The notes under the pieces: generated by a model
Told to the model about the DNA's origin: nothing
Databases searched by the model: none
Seen by the model: the letters and a program-made list of their open reading frames with translations, nothing else
Translations under genes and position numbers: made by a program
Assembly (NCBI GenBank): GCA_032718475.1
Contig: JAUCBJ010002580.1
Location: 19,101 to 83,100 of the forward strand
Direction: 5' to 3'
DNA from: Nemertoderma westbladi
Lineage: Eukaryota > Xenacoelomorpha > Nemertodermatida > Nemertodermatidae
Length of the DNA: 64,000 bases
In this document: positions 34,105 through 44,204 of the stretch, piece by piece
How the letters are laid out: each line of letters starts with the position of its first letter
Numbering within the stretch: position 1 is the first letter of the stretch

Positions 34105-36173
34105 CAGCTGACAATGCTGTAAAGGATGCTTATACAGTAGAAGTTCGAAACCGCTTTGAAGCACTTCAGTCAATGGATGAAGACCAATCCACCAATTCAA
34201 TATACCAGAATATAATAACAGCCCACAAGGAATCAGCTAAGAGGCATATCATCCAGAAACCCAAACGAAAACAATATGTGCCATGGCAAAACTCTGAGGT
34301 TACTTGTAAGAGAGAAGATCTTAAGATAGCCTACAAAGTTAAAACCGAACAACCAACAACCGAAAACATTAACAAGGTTGAGAAAGCTAAGGACGATCTT
34401 AAATTGGCCTACAACATCAGCCAGGAAAAGTATATACAGGATAAAACTGAAGCAATTACAACTGCTCACATACAGCAACAATCAAGACTTACCTGGCAGA
34501 CTGTAAATGAGGTATCTGGTCGGAAAAGTTGTGCAAAGGGGCGCCTAAAAGCCGATAGTCCTGAAGAACGTGTTGGAAAGTGGAAAAATCACTTCAGCAA
34601 CTTGCTTGGGAAGCCACCAAACATCGAGGTCAGCCCTACAAGGAAAATATATGACAAGACACTACCTATAGAAACAGGGGACTTCACACCTGCCGAACTC
34701 CAAAGAAGCATTAAAAGCATGTCCAATAATAAAGCGAGTGGATTAGATGAAATCCCAGCGGAGGTATGGAAAACCGGAGTGCTAAACAGACCATTATTGA
34801 ATGTTTGCAACCGGATGTTAAAAGGGGAAAAGCCACCACCAATTTGGACTAAAGGTCAACTAAAGCCTCTCCCCAAGAAAGGAGACCTCGGCATATCAAC
34901 GAACTATCTGGGATCTGTCTGCTTGTGGTAGCTGCCAAAATATGCAATAAAATAATTCTAAATAGGATTAGGCCTCACAAAGAGAAACTACTGCGTAAGA
35001 GCCAAAACGGATTTCGACCAAGTAGATAAACAATAGCTCAGATACTTGCATTACGGAGACTGATTGAAGGAATTAATTCAAAGAATCTCCCCGCTGTCAT
35101 GACTTTTGTGGACTTCAAGAAGGCATTCGACTCCATCCATAGAGGTAAAATGCTTGAAATCCTAAGAGCTTATGGAATACCAGAAGTAATTGTTGCTGGC
35201 ATTGGATTGTTATATTGTGACACAGAAGCGCAGGTACTCTCACCAGATGGTGAAACTGAGTTTTTCTCAATCCTGGCTGGCGTACTGCAAGGTGACACAT
35301 TAGCATCATTACTATTTGTAATTGTGCAATGAGGACGGCCACAAAGGGTGAAGACCTGGGATTCACACTTCAAGAACGCAGAAGTAGTATATATCCGGCA
35401 ACTACAGTCACAGACACCGACTTTGCGGATGACATCGCCCTGCTCTCTAATACCCTAGCAGATGCACAGCTTCTACTAAATAAAAAGGAGAGGGCTGCTA
35501 AGGAGGTTGGATTGCATATAAATGCTACAAAGACCGAATTCATGACCTTTAATGTTGATGGAAACTTGACAACCATTGATAATAATCAACTAAGGAAGGT
35601 CGATGACTTCCAGTACCTTGGATCATGGATAGAGAGTAGCAAAAAGGACATAGAAGTTAGGAAAGCAAAGGCTTGGGTAGTTCTATCAAAAATGGATACC
35701 ATCTGGAAATCGGATGTCTCCAGGCACCTGAAGACTAAGTTCTTTCGAGCCACAGTGGAAAGTGTATTTTTATATGGGGGTGAGACCTGGACACTGACTA
35801 AATCACTTGAACAACGAATTGATGGTTGCTACACAAGACTACTAAGGGCAGCCCTAAACATCAGCTGGAGACAACACATGACAAACGCCGAGCTTTATGG
35901 TACAATACCACCTGTATCAACCACCCTCCGGAACGCAGATTAAGATTCAGTGGGCACTGCTGGCGAAGTAAAGACGAGGTCATACCAGATCTACTTTTCT
36001 GGCAACCAACTCATGGAAAGCGTAGTCGTGGACGACCTGCCATAACATATATAGATCAACTTGAAAGGGATACTGAACTTAAGAGAAACGAAATTGCGAC
36101 AACTATGGGGAATCGGGAAGCCTGGAAGGATCTCATTTCCACTGTCCGAGTTCGCTCGACCTAGTAGTAGTAG
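34105..36173 (+). mobile_element. LINE B, 5'-truncated, broken
   Basis: Starts inside the endonuclease-RT linker (VRNRFEALQ about 34145) and ends with a TAG tail (36162-36173). RT blocks: NKASGLDEIPAEVWK, PKKGDL, TFVDFKKAFDSIHRGKM (palm Asp), GVLQGD, FADDIALLSN (catalytic pair, about 35420), FQYLGSWIESS and the C-terminal FSGHCWRSKDEV and RGRPAITYIDQL. Frame breaks occur near 34925, 35030, 35330 and 35940. Related to LINE A (same block order and tail). It lies within the foldback-like element and so probably inserted later. Confidence 0.9.
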
Positions 36174-36720
36174 TATACAGCTAACACACTTGTGCACATG
36201 TTGGAAATTTTTGAATTTCAAAATTATAAAGTGCTCCATAAGTTTGTGATATTTTGGTATTAATTGCTTCTAAAATAAGTACGGGACTGTATTTAGAATC
36301 ATTTATCAATACAAATTGAACAAAATGTAGCCAAATGCAGAACTATAAGAACAAAATTTAGATTCAAGAAAGCGGAACTCTAAGTAGAAAATATAGCCAT
36401 GGGTGGTACTCTACAGTAAGAACAAAGTCTAGCTACAGGGATACAGCTACGTTAAAGTTAAAGTAAAGTTCACTTACAGTACGTCATGACGTATAATTAA
36501 AGACCTGTTTTTTCTACAGTACGTGGCAACATTTTGAGCAACTCTATCAGCAACTTGGTGAGCATGTCAGGTTGCCGATCAAGTTGCTCTATGTAAACGC
36601 GAAGTTTGTTGCTGTAAAAGATGCCTCATATAACGGAGACTAATAGTTAATGTTACTCAAATTAAGTTGCTTGTTGCTGACCAAGTTATCCAAAACGTCC
36701 GGAACCCCATAGCAACTTGG
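36174..36720. other. non-coding part of the foldback-like element
   Basis: No gene. Several direct and inverted copies of a CAACTTG/CAAGTTG motif occur at 36540-36720, with no larger order that I can see. Confidence 0.5.
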
Positions 36721-37440
36721 ACACAAACATTAAATGATGGACAGATATTTATCAGCGCCACAAACATTAATGTGGGACAAACATTAATCAGAGGGACAAA
36801 CATTAATCAGGGGGACAAACATTAATGTGGGACATAAAGATTGATGAGGGACATAAACATTAATGAGGGACACAAACATTAATGAGGGACACAAACATTA
36901 ATGAGGGACACAAACATTTATGAGGGGCACAAACATTAATGAGGTACACAAACATTAATGAGGGACACAAACATTAATGAGGGACACAAACATTAATGAG
37001 GGACACAAACATTTATGAGGGGCACAAACATTAATGAGGTACACAAACATTAATGAGGGACACAAACATTTATGAGGGACACAAACATTTATGAGGGGCA
37101 CAAACATTAATGAGGGACACAAACATTAATAAGGGACACAAACATTAATAAGGTACACTAACATTAATAAGGTACACAAACATTAATGAGGTACACTAAC
37201 ATTAATGAGGGACACAAACATTAATGAGGGACACAAACATTAATAAGGGACACAAACATTAATGAGGTACACTAACATTAATAAGGTACACAAACATTAA
37301 TTAGGTACACTAACATTATTGAGGGACACAAAGATTTATGAGGGACACAAACATTAATGAGGGACACAAACATTAGTGAGGGACACAAACATTAAACGAG
37401 GGACATATATCAATCAAGGGCACAAACATTAATCATGGGC
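36721..37440 (+). repeat. 19-bp minisatellite, left arm
   Basis: About 37 units of AATGAGGGACACAAACATT and variants. Outer units carry CAGGGG, inner units GAGGG, and some TACAC variants recur in a higher order. The array is mirrored by the inverted array at 37925-38780. Confidence 0.95.
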
Positions 37441-37924
37441 ACCATCATTCCATTCCATTCATGTTACCCCCCATGGCACTTAGTATGATTCCTGTTACCA
37501 CCCATACACATACAATATATTACAGTATTACAATTCTAATTACTGTCAAGCAATAAAATAACAACAATAAATAATAACATATTAATCTGACCAAGCCAAT
37601 AATCTATGTTATTACCAATTGAAGGAAAGGATCAGGTTACAGAGATGGTTTTTCAAACCAAAACAATAAACGATGTTGTTACTAATAAGGGAAGGAGTAA
37701 AAAAATGATGAACATGAAGGGGAGACTGGAATGGGGGGGGGGGGGGGGGGTAACATGAATAGTGGGGGTAGGAAGTAAATTGAAAATATGGGGGTATAAC
37801 AGCCGGGGGGGGGGGGGGGGGGTGGGGGCGTAGCAGCAAAACCATAGTATTTTTTCAGTATATCAGTTTATCACTTATTATTTGATCGTCTGATGGCAAG
37901 CATCACCATCGCTCATATTAATAT
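37441..37924. other. spacer between mirrored arrays, with two G18 runs
   Basis: About 480 bp without coding signs. G18 runs at 37733-37750 and 37805-37822 lie 54 bp apart, with further GGGGG tracts between and after them; strong G-quadruplex potential. Confidence 0.8.
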
Positions 37925-38780
37925 TCATTGGCAAGCATTAACCCCTATTAATGTTTGTGCCCCGGATTAATGTGTGTCCCTCATTAATATTTGTGCCCCT
38001 CATTAATGATTGTATCCCTCATTAATGTTTGTGTCCCTCATTAATTCATTGTGTCCCTCATTAATGTTTGTGTCCCTCATTAATGTTTGTCTCCCTGATT
38101 ACTGTGTGTCCCTCATTAATGTTTGTGCCCCTCATTAATGTTTGGGTCCCTCATTAATGTTTGTGTACCTCATTAATGTTTGTGTCCCTCATTAATGTTT
38201 GTGTCCCTCATTAATGTTTGTGTCCCTCATTAATATTTGTGTCCCTCATTAATGTTTGTGTCCCTCATTAATGTTTGTCTCCCTGATTACTGTGTGTCCC
38301 TCATTAATGCTTGTGTCCCTCGTTAATGTTTGTGTCCCTCATTAATTCATTGTGTCCCTCATTAATGTTTGTGTCCCTCATTAATGTTTGTCTCCCTGAT
38401 TACTGTGTGTCCCTCATTAATGCTTGTGTCCCTCGTTAATGTTTGTGTCCCTCATTAATTCATTGTGTCCCTCATTAATGTTTGTGTCCCTCATTAATGT
38501 TTGTCTCCCTGATTACTGTGTGTCCCTCATTAATTCATTGTGTCCCTCATAATGTTTGTGTCCCTCATTAATGTTTGTCTCCCTGATTACTGTGTGTCCC
38601 TCATTAATGCTTGTGTCCCTGATTAATGTTTGTACCACTTAATGTGTGCCCCTGATTACTGTTTGTGTCCCTGATTAATGTTTGTACTACTTAATGTGTG
38701 TCCCTGATTAATGTTTGTGTCCCTGATAAATGTTTGTATCCCAGATTAATGTTTGTGTTCCCTCAATAATGTTTGTGTCA
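37925..38780 (-). repeat. 19-bp minisatellite, right arm (inverted)
   Basis: About 45 units of AATGTTTGTGTCCCTCATT, the reverse complement of the left array. Part of it has a 114-bp higher-order unit (six repeats) marked by CTCCCTGATTACTGTG at about 38279, 38393 and 38507. Outer units carry CCCTGATT, mirroring the left outer units. Confidence 0.95.
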
Positions 38781-38811
38781 TGGCCGCAATACAAACCCGT
38801 ATATAAATGAG

Positions 38812-39135
38812 AAATTACGGGGTTTTGCCAGGTTATTGTTTATGATTTAAGGGGTTTTACAGGTTGTTATTTCTGATTTAAGGGGTTTTGCCAGGTGGAC
38901 TGAATTTCGTATACTTGAATTTACGGTGTTTTGCAAGCCAATTATTGACTTGTGGGGTTCTGCCTCAAAGTGGACATAAGTTACGCTGAACTGTCTTTGG
39001 CTTATAACTCAAAAATGGCTGGTAGAAAAGCTTCGGGGTTCTGCCAGACGAAAAAGCCGATATCGATTTACCCAAAAAGTCAAAAACATGAAAATCGAAA
39101 AAAATCGACTTAGGGGGTTCTGCCTTGAAGGTGAC
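38812..39135 (-). repeat. subterminal motif cluster of the foldback-like element
   Basis: Seven copies of a motif close to GGGGTTYTGCC (about 38818, 38850, 38880, 38924, 38954, 39032, 39112), often preceded by TTA. The left end has the same motif in mirrored orientation at 33574, 33878 and, inverted, 33774. Such clusters often bind transposase; here that is inference. An open frame on the minus strand (39231-38965) is a by-product. Confidence 0.7.
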
Positions 39136-39204
39136 GTCATGCTCCTTGAGGAGACTAGAAACGAGACAGGAGACTACAAATCTCCACCCAATCTTAGTAA
39201 ATAG
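39136..39204 (+). pseudogene. BEL2 pol C-terminal end after the insertion
   Basis: Directly after the right inverted repeat, 22 codons in the frame that pairs with 33561-33563 run to TAG at 39202. They begin with V-M-L-L-E-E, the kind of end expected after the VQHLV block in BEL/Pao pol. This supports a clean insertion rather than a rearrangement. Confidence 0.65.
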
Positions 39205-39868
39205 AGATGTGGGACCCTTGATGGCCGCCACATAGACTTACCGTATTTTAGTAATTTAGTATTTTGTATTACTGTATGTGCATTTATATTTCTCTTCACT
39301 GTAGATAGAGACAGCGGTGGAATTCCATTGTCTTTATATGTGACCCTTATGTATCACATAGGAGCGGGATTGTGTGTACAGTAGGAATGGAATTCCACTT
39401 GGAACCCACAAGTGAGACAATTTTTCAAAAATTATTAGACAAATCCATTTAGTTGGATTTAAATTTAAGAAAAATGATTCTCCAGTGAATGCGAATTCTA
39501 GAATACAGCTAGATAAAAATTAAAATTGGGGAGGACAAGAGCGGACGGAAGGCTTGCTAGCCTACCGATAAATTATTTTTGGAAAAGAAAATCGGCCTTG
39601 TTCTACGTAGTCGTGTCTACTATTATTTAGACCAAATTAATTCTCGACTGCACTATTTTCTTTGGGATAGTAGTTTGGGAAATTAAAGGTGAGTATTTTA
39701 GACTCGCGGCTAGTTTACCCAGAATTCGTTTTTTATCGGCACATATTTTGGATTAGGAGCCAGTGCGAAATCACGCGAAACCCGAAGTCATTAGGCAAAT
39801 GGGTAGGGGTTTTAGAGCAAAGTTGAGCCAAAAGCCGACAAAACTCTAAGTCTCCTCACATCTAACCT
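39205..39868 (+). other. non-coding; possible BEL2 3' region or leader of next gene
   Basis: No domain. A GATGTGGGAC tract follows the pol stop and could be a polypurine tract. A palindromic coding-type repeat is at 39547-39566, and AAAGGTGAGTATT at 39684-39696 looks like a splice donor. Confidence 0.35.
39547..39566 (+). repeat. 20-bp palindromic repeat, copy 7
   Basis: GGAAGGCTTGCTAGCCTACC, the same variant as copy 3; here outside any open frame. Confidence 0.9.
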
Positions 39869-40741
39869 ATGTTTGAGCTTCCTCTAGTAGAAACACTATA
39901 TACAGGGATTCATGCAGGAATAGGAGCACCAGGCGCCGTTCAACCGATATGGGGCCAAAACTTTAACATGTTTGGAGTGGAGAGTATGGCTAGGAGTACA
40001 GCCAAGCTCGCTAAGTCCAAGACGGATCCAAACGTTATGCGACAGCGATTGGACGCTTATAACAAAAAAGCGGAGGAGTTACGCACGGAGTTCAAAGCGT
40101 TGTACCCCTACGATGCGTTATGCGACGCCAGCGACGTTTGCGAGGACCCGAGACACAGAGATACGATCTTTATAGACACGCTCGAGGAGCGGATCCGGAA
40201 ACTAAGGAAGCGTTCTCCATTTATAAACCGTTCTATAAATGTGGAGGATGTATGCGTGCGCAAGACAACGCAATTCCTATGCGCTTGAACTCAGAGAACC
40301 CCAAGATGATATTAGTGCAATGTTCATACCACCAAAGTCTGCATTACCAAGAAGGCGGATACCCTTTGACGAATCTGTACCATTCGTTTAAGATGAGTGG
40401 ACCGAACGCGGGCGAGATTGTCATTTATGAACCAAAATTAGTCGAACCAGACGTCTATAGTATGAAAGCGGGACGAGTCTAATAAGTCGACACAAGAGAA
40501 ACGGGAAGCTTTGAGCCTCTATAGGGCATACAAGGCGTACGAGAAAGGCGAGATCGTGGAGTTTGGCGGAAGGCTCGCGAGCCTACCATTTTATTGGATA
40601 TCCTACGATCAAACCGAACCCAAGGAGACGGCGGTCGTATCATTTCCTGGTATTCTAGAACAGCATGCAACTCGACGTAGGAGCCCAAGCCCAGCTAGAT
40701 CAAAGTCACCGATTAATCGTATAAAAGGGCGAAGGCGTTGA
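39869..40741 (+). pseudogene. unknown gene with CxxC/CxxH cluster and SR-like tail, frameshifted
   Basis: Three overlapping open segments in frames 2, 1 and 2 form one plausible protein of about 290 residues, needing shifts near 40200 and 40460. The N-terminal part has GIGAPGAVQPIWGQN and a charged helical stretch (NKKAEELRTEFKALYPYDALC). The middle holds YKCGGCMRAQDNAIPMRLN and VQCSYHQSLHYQEGGYPL, a possible zinc site (CxxC plus CxxH). The end has SPSPARSKSPINRIKGRRR, like SR-rich nucleic-acid-binding tails. A palindromic repeat is read in frame as GRLASLP. I do not recognise the family. It lies just after BEL2 and shares its repeat, so it may be an extra gene of that element. Confidence 0.5.
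40568..40587 (+). repeat. 20-bp palindromic coding repeat, copy 8
   Basis: GGAAGGCTCGCGAGCCTACC, identical to copy 1, read as G-R-L-A-S-L-P in the unknown gene. Confidence 0.9.
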
Positions 40742-40775
40742 GGATGAAAGCGTAGAGAGCGAGATGAGGGAGAAA

Positions 40776-40795
40776 GGAAGGCTTGCGAGCCTACA
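40776..40795 (+). repeat. 20-bp palindromic repeat, copy 9
   Basis: GGAAGGCTTGCGAGCCTACA, one base off at the end; lies just after the stop of the unknown gene. Confidence 0.9.
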
Positions 40796-40861
40796 GTTAG
40801 CAATCAGTGCTCAGGAGAAGATACCCAGACCAGTAGGACAAACTATTGAGCTCGTCAGGAG

Positions 40862-41260
40862 GACACTTTAAGACTTGTTTGGAAATTATTAGCGCATTAT
40901 GTTGTTTATATTTAGATTGATTTAATTTGGAGAATTTATTATGTATATTCGTAATATATGAAAGATTATTGAAAGTTTGAAATTATTTGTTTTGATTTGT
41001 TCTAATTTGTTTAATTTGCTTATCTTGATAACCGAAAGCTCTTTTTTGTATTTTATGCACGAGAGTTAATTTGTACAAAATTTGTATTTTGTATGTATGA
41101 TAGATTGTATTTACGCCGTACCTGCAATATTAAGTATGCAATAATTAAGTATTGATTATTTTATATTTTAGACCCCACCATTAGACTTAAGAAATATTTT
41201 GTAAATAGTTTATATTTTGATTGGTGAAAACAGTCTTACTTACTGTTTTCATGGAGCGGT
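40862..41260. other. AT-rich non-coding stretch
   Basis: No coding signs. A short hairpin, GAAAACAGTCTTACTTACTG followed by TTTTC, lies at 41226-41250, just before the SINE. Confidence 0.5.
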
Positions 41261-41507
41261 GATGAATTATTTCACTATAAAGTAGCATTTGTAGTTTAAC
41301 GTTAAAACTTTCTAAAATCCGACGCATTTTGATTAAATTACAGTAATGTAATATGCCTATTCATATTGGTACACATAAATCTGTAGGTAGCTCTATTGGC
41401 GCAGTGGTCAGATGGTGAAGGCGTTGGTTACATTACAGATAGGTTACGAGTTCGAATCCCAGTCTGGAAATTTGCATTTTTGGGCAATTTATTTTCATTT
41501 GATCTAA
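41261..41507 (+). mobile_element. tRNA-derived SINE, copy 3
   Basis: About 95% like the copies at 16334 and 21022 over 247 bp, with A box TGGCGCAGTGGTCAGATGG and B box GGTTACGAGTTCGAATCCC. Left and right neighbours are unrelated to those of the other copies, which defines the element ends. Confidence 0.8.
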
Positions 41508-42160
41508 GGCACACAGAGAGCAGACGCTATCGGGTGTAGGACGCCAACACTTGCTCGTGCAGAATTTGTGATGGAAACCATTAGATAGAAAGAGTGCAGC
41601 GGCGCGACGGTGGTGACCTGTTAGGTTGATAATGTTGATCTCATTACAACCAGAGGTCTTTGTGCGGTCAACTGCGCTTAGAATGGCTGTAGAGGAGGGA
41701 AATTTCGACACCCCACACTACAGTTTCCAGTAGAACAGCCTTACTTTAGCGACGCGGTCGAGTTCTTCCAAGTGGTCTGATGTAAACACGCTGCACCCAT
41801 AGGTAATATCAGGGAGAATTATAGCAGCCCAGAGCTTCCTAGCAGTGGTGGTAGCGTGGGTGCAGGTTAGTTTCAATTTTGTCGATAGCATCATGCAGCA
41901 GGCTATACCTTTTTTGTATTTTTCTTTGAAATGGCCACTTGATACGTTTTTTGTAGTGAGTGTGACACCAAGGTAATTAAATGTGTTGACAAACTCTATT
42001 TTGGATACCTTATAATGCAACTGGTCAGATCTCGCCAGATGACCACCGCGTCGGAACTTCATCACCTTTGTTTTGGAAGTATTTCAATTTAGGTTATTGG
42101 AATCACAGTATACCGATAGAGCAGCGAGAGCAACCTGCATATCTTCGATTGTGCAGTGTA
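41508..42160 (-). pseudogene. LINE E reverse transcriptase C-terminal fragment
   Basis: Read leftwards: ALAALSVYCDSNNLN, SKTKVMKFRRGG, FVNTFNYLGVTLTTK (thumb) and LWAAIILPDITYGCSVF, the end of a LINE RT, then codons with FCTSKCWRPTPDSVCSLC, a possible cysteine-rich tail. The palm and YxDD are absent. The left end abuts SINE copy 3. A frame break lies near 41715. Family unresolved and different from LINEs A to D. Confidence 0.8.
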
Positions 42161-44204
42161 TATAATGTATGTATGATTGAATAATGTATATAAACAAGTA
42201 TACAAATAAGAGTATAATCAAAACAATAAACCTCATCCTATATCGTACCTATATCCAGCACTACAAAGTAAGATAATACTGTAATGAACCAAATAGCTGC
42301 CACAATAAACCCCTCACCGTGGCCATGTGTGTGTAATACTGTAATAGATAAATAAATAGGCCAAGAGTTAACACATATTAACACATATTGATACATTGAG
42401 TTTATAGCTGGAAATATCCGACATCAAACTGCAAAATAAATAATAAAAATGTTAAAGTAATATAAATGAAACTGTGAAAATGTTTACTTATTTATTAAAA
42501 ATGTAACTTTTCACCAAAAGTTATCATCATATCATAATTGTTATGAGAAGACCGTTAGGAATTCTTACTGTAAAAGTATTCAATATGTATGTACGTAAAT
42601 CCGGTGAACTCCTCAGAAGCTATCTCGTCCATCAATGAAAATTATATTAATCGACGCAGCTCAACCCCAGGATGTGGACAAAAAAGTTTTGAAAAAAATA
42701 ATATTTTCTTATCTAACTTTATCTATCTTTTCTTTAATTTAAAAAAAATAGCCTCATAACATGAAAATTGCCATAGACTCAATGATAGAAACACCAACTG
42801 CTGGTGCTCATGAGAGCCTAGTAAGCTACTGCTATTGATTGAATGGATAGGCCCAAACTGCAAGTTTATTACTGCCTCACTCTATCCCAGACAGAAAGCA
42901 AACATAGTAATATATTAGCCCGCCAGCTGAATAGCTCTTCCCAGTGAATCGTATGGGAATATCTAAAGGGTTACTCACTATAGGTGGGACGTAAGCTGAT
43001 TGAATTATAATCACTGGGCCGTTCAAATGCTTTATAGGTTACTAATAATGACATTTAGGGGCTGGAATTTCTTTCTCTCAGACTGTAAGCCAAGCTCTTA
43101 AATGGGGAGGGACCCAACTACACTACTGGCTACACTACTGGCTTCTAGTTAGCAAGACTTGATTATTGTAAGAATTGTTGGCTGATTGATTGATTGACTG
43201 ACTGACTGATTGATTGACTGATGTGCAGCAAAATCTACTCTAACGATTTAGATGAAATTTTCACAGCAGCTTGATACCGCGATTCTAAGGTCCCTGACAT
43301 GATCGGCTACTTCTTCCATAACCTCTGGGCTCGAAAAATAGACATAAACAAAAAACGCCATAGACGCAATGGTAAAATAACACCAATAACAGCTGGTTTC
43401 GTGATGAAAAATGGCTCATGTAATGGATTTCTAGACAAGGCTTAGCAATAAATCGATGAGGTTGCCAAGATTATTATACTCAGTAAACCCATATTATTCG
43501 TTTAGGCCCTACCACTCTCTGTCAAAGCAAAGATTAACTGGTTGGTTTGCTATTCTATAGGAAAGGCCAACTTACAGGGAAGTACATACAGTGCCAACTT
43601 TATAATCATTCACTGGGTTAGCCGCCTATTACAGCCTCAGCTGAATAACTCTTCGCAATGCTTTCTATGGGGATCTACAAGGTTACTCTCTCTTCCATGT
43701 TAATTGAAGTGTAAGCTGAATAATTGTTAGTTAAACAGTGTGTTGGGTACTATTGGATTGCACTGTATTTATAATAATAATTATTTTATGTTAAAAGGTG
43801 GCTCAACATGAAAAATAAATATAAAAATCAAATTTTTTTTATTATGGATTCTAAACCAAAATTTAATGGAGATTCCGAACGATGAATGTCACTCTGTCAG
43901 AAGTTATGACGTCTTTTGTGAAAGTTGTCCGAACACACCCGCCCCTAATAAAAGTCACCGCCAAGTCTATTTTTTGCTTCATAAGAATTTTGTTGCGAAA
44001 GAGACAAATCTATGTTATTTTCCACACTTTACAAAGTAGAGGGAAATTCAAAGTTGAATTTACAGTCTTTCTTATACATCTGGTAGGCCTATTGCAGCAC
44101 ACTGCGGATTTAGGTTGCTTGAGTTAGTTACTTTGAGCTCGACTGGTATGCTGCTGTAGGTGTATTAATTTATAATTGTATATGGTGCGCCTAATACTAA
44201 GAGA
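42161..44204. other. non-coding; diverged repeats left of the Mutator-like gene
   Basis: No gene. Two poorly conserved copies of a block with GCCATAGAC, AACACCA and CAGCTGAATA motifs occur at about 42760-43020 and 43350-43740; a related GCAAGCTGAATGACTGTTAG is at 46949. A TTGATTGACTGACTG tract is at 43180-43222. These may be parts of the transposon flanks, but no clean terminal repeat was found. Confidence 0.45.

Larger units (their letters stand above)
33564..39135. mobile_element. foldback-like DNA element inserted in BEL2 pol
   Basis: A 5.57-kb insertion bounded by perfect 36-bp inverted repeats (33564-33599 and 39100-39135). The BEL2 frame stops at the left edge and resumes at the right edge. 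The flanking trinucleotides are GTT (33561-33563) and GTC (39136-39138), a possible 3-bp target duplication with one change. Inside are a 31-bp hairpin pair, LINE B, two mirrored 19-bp arrays and repeated GGCARAACCCC-type motifs near the ends. No transposase is present, so it would need one from elsewhere. The name foldback-like rests on structure only. Confidence 0.75.

Noticed and set aside
38965-39231. Minus-strand 88-codon gene containing VTFKAEPPKSIF
   Set aside because: The match to the end of the BEL2 frame at 33600 is due to the inverted terminal repeats; neither copy is original pol coding sequence.
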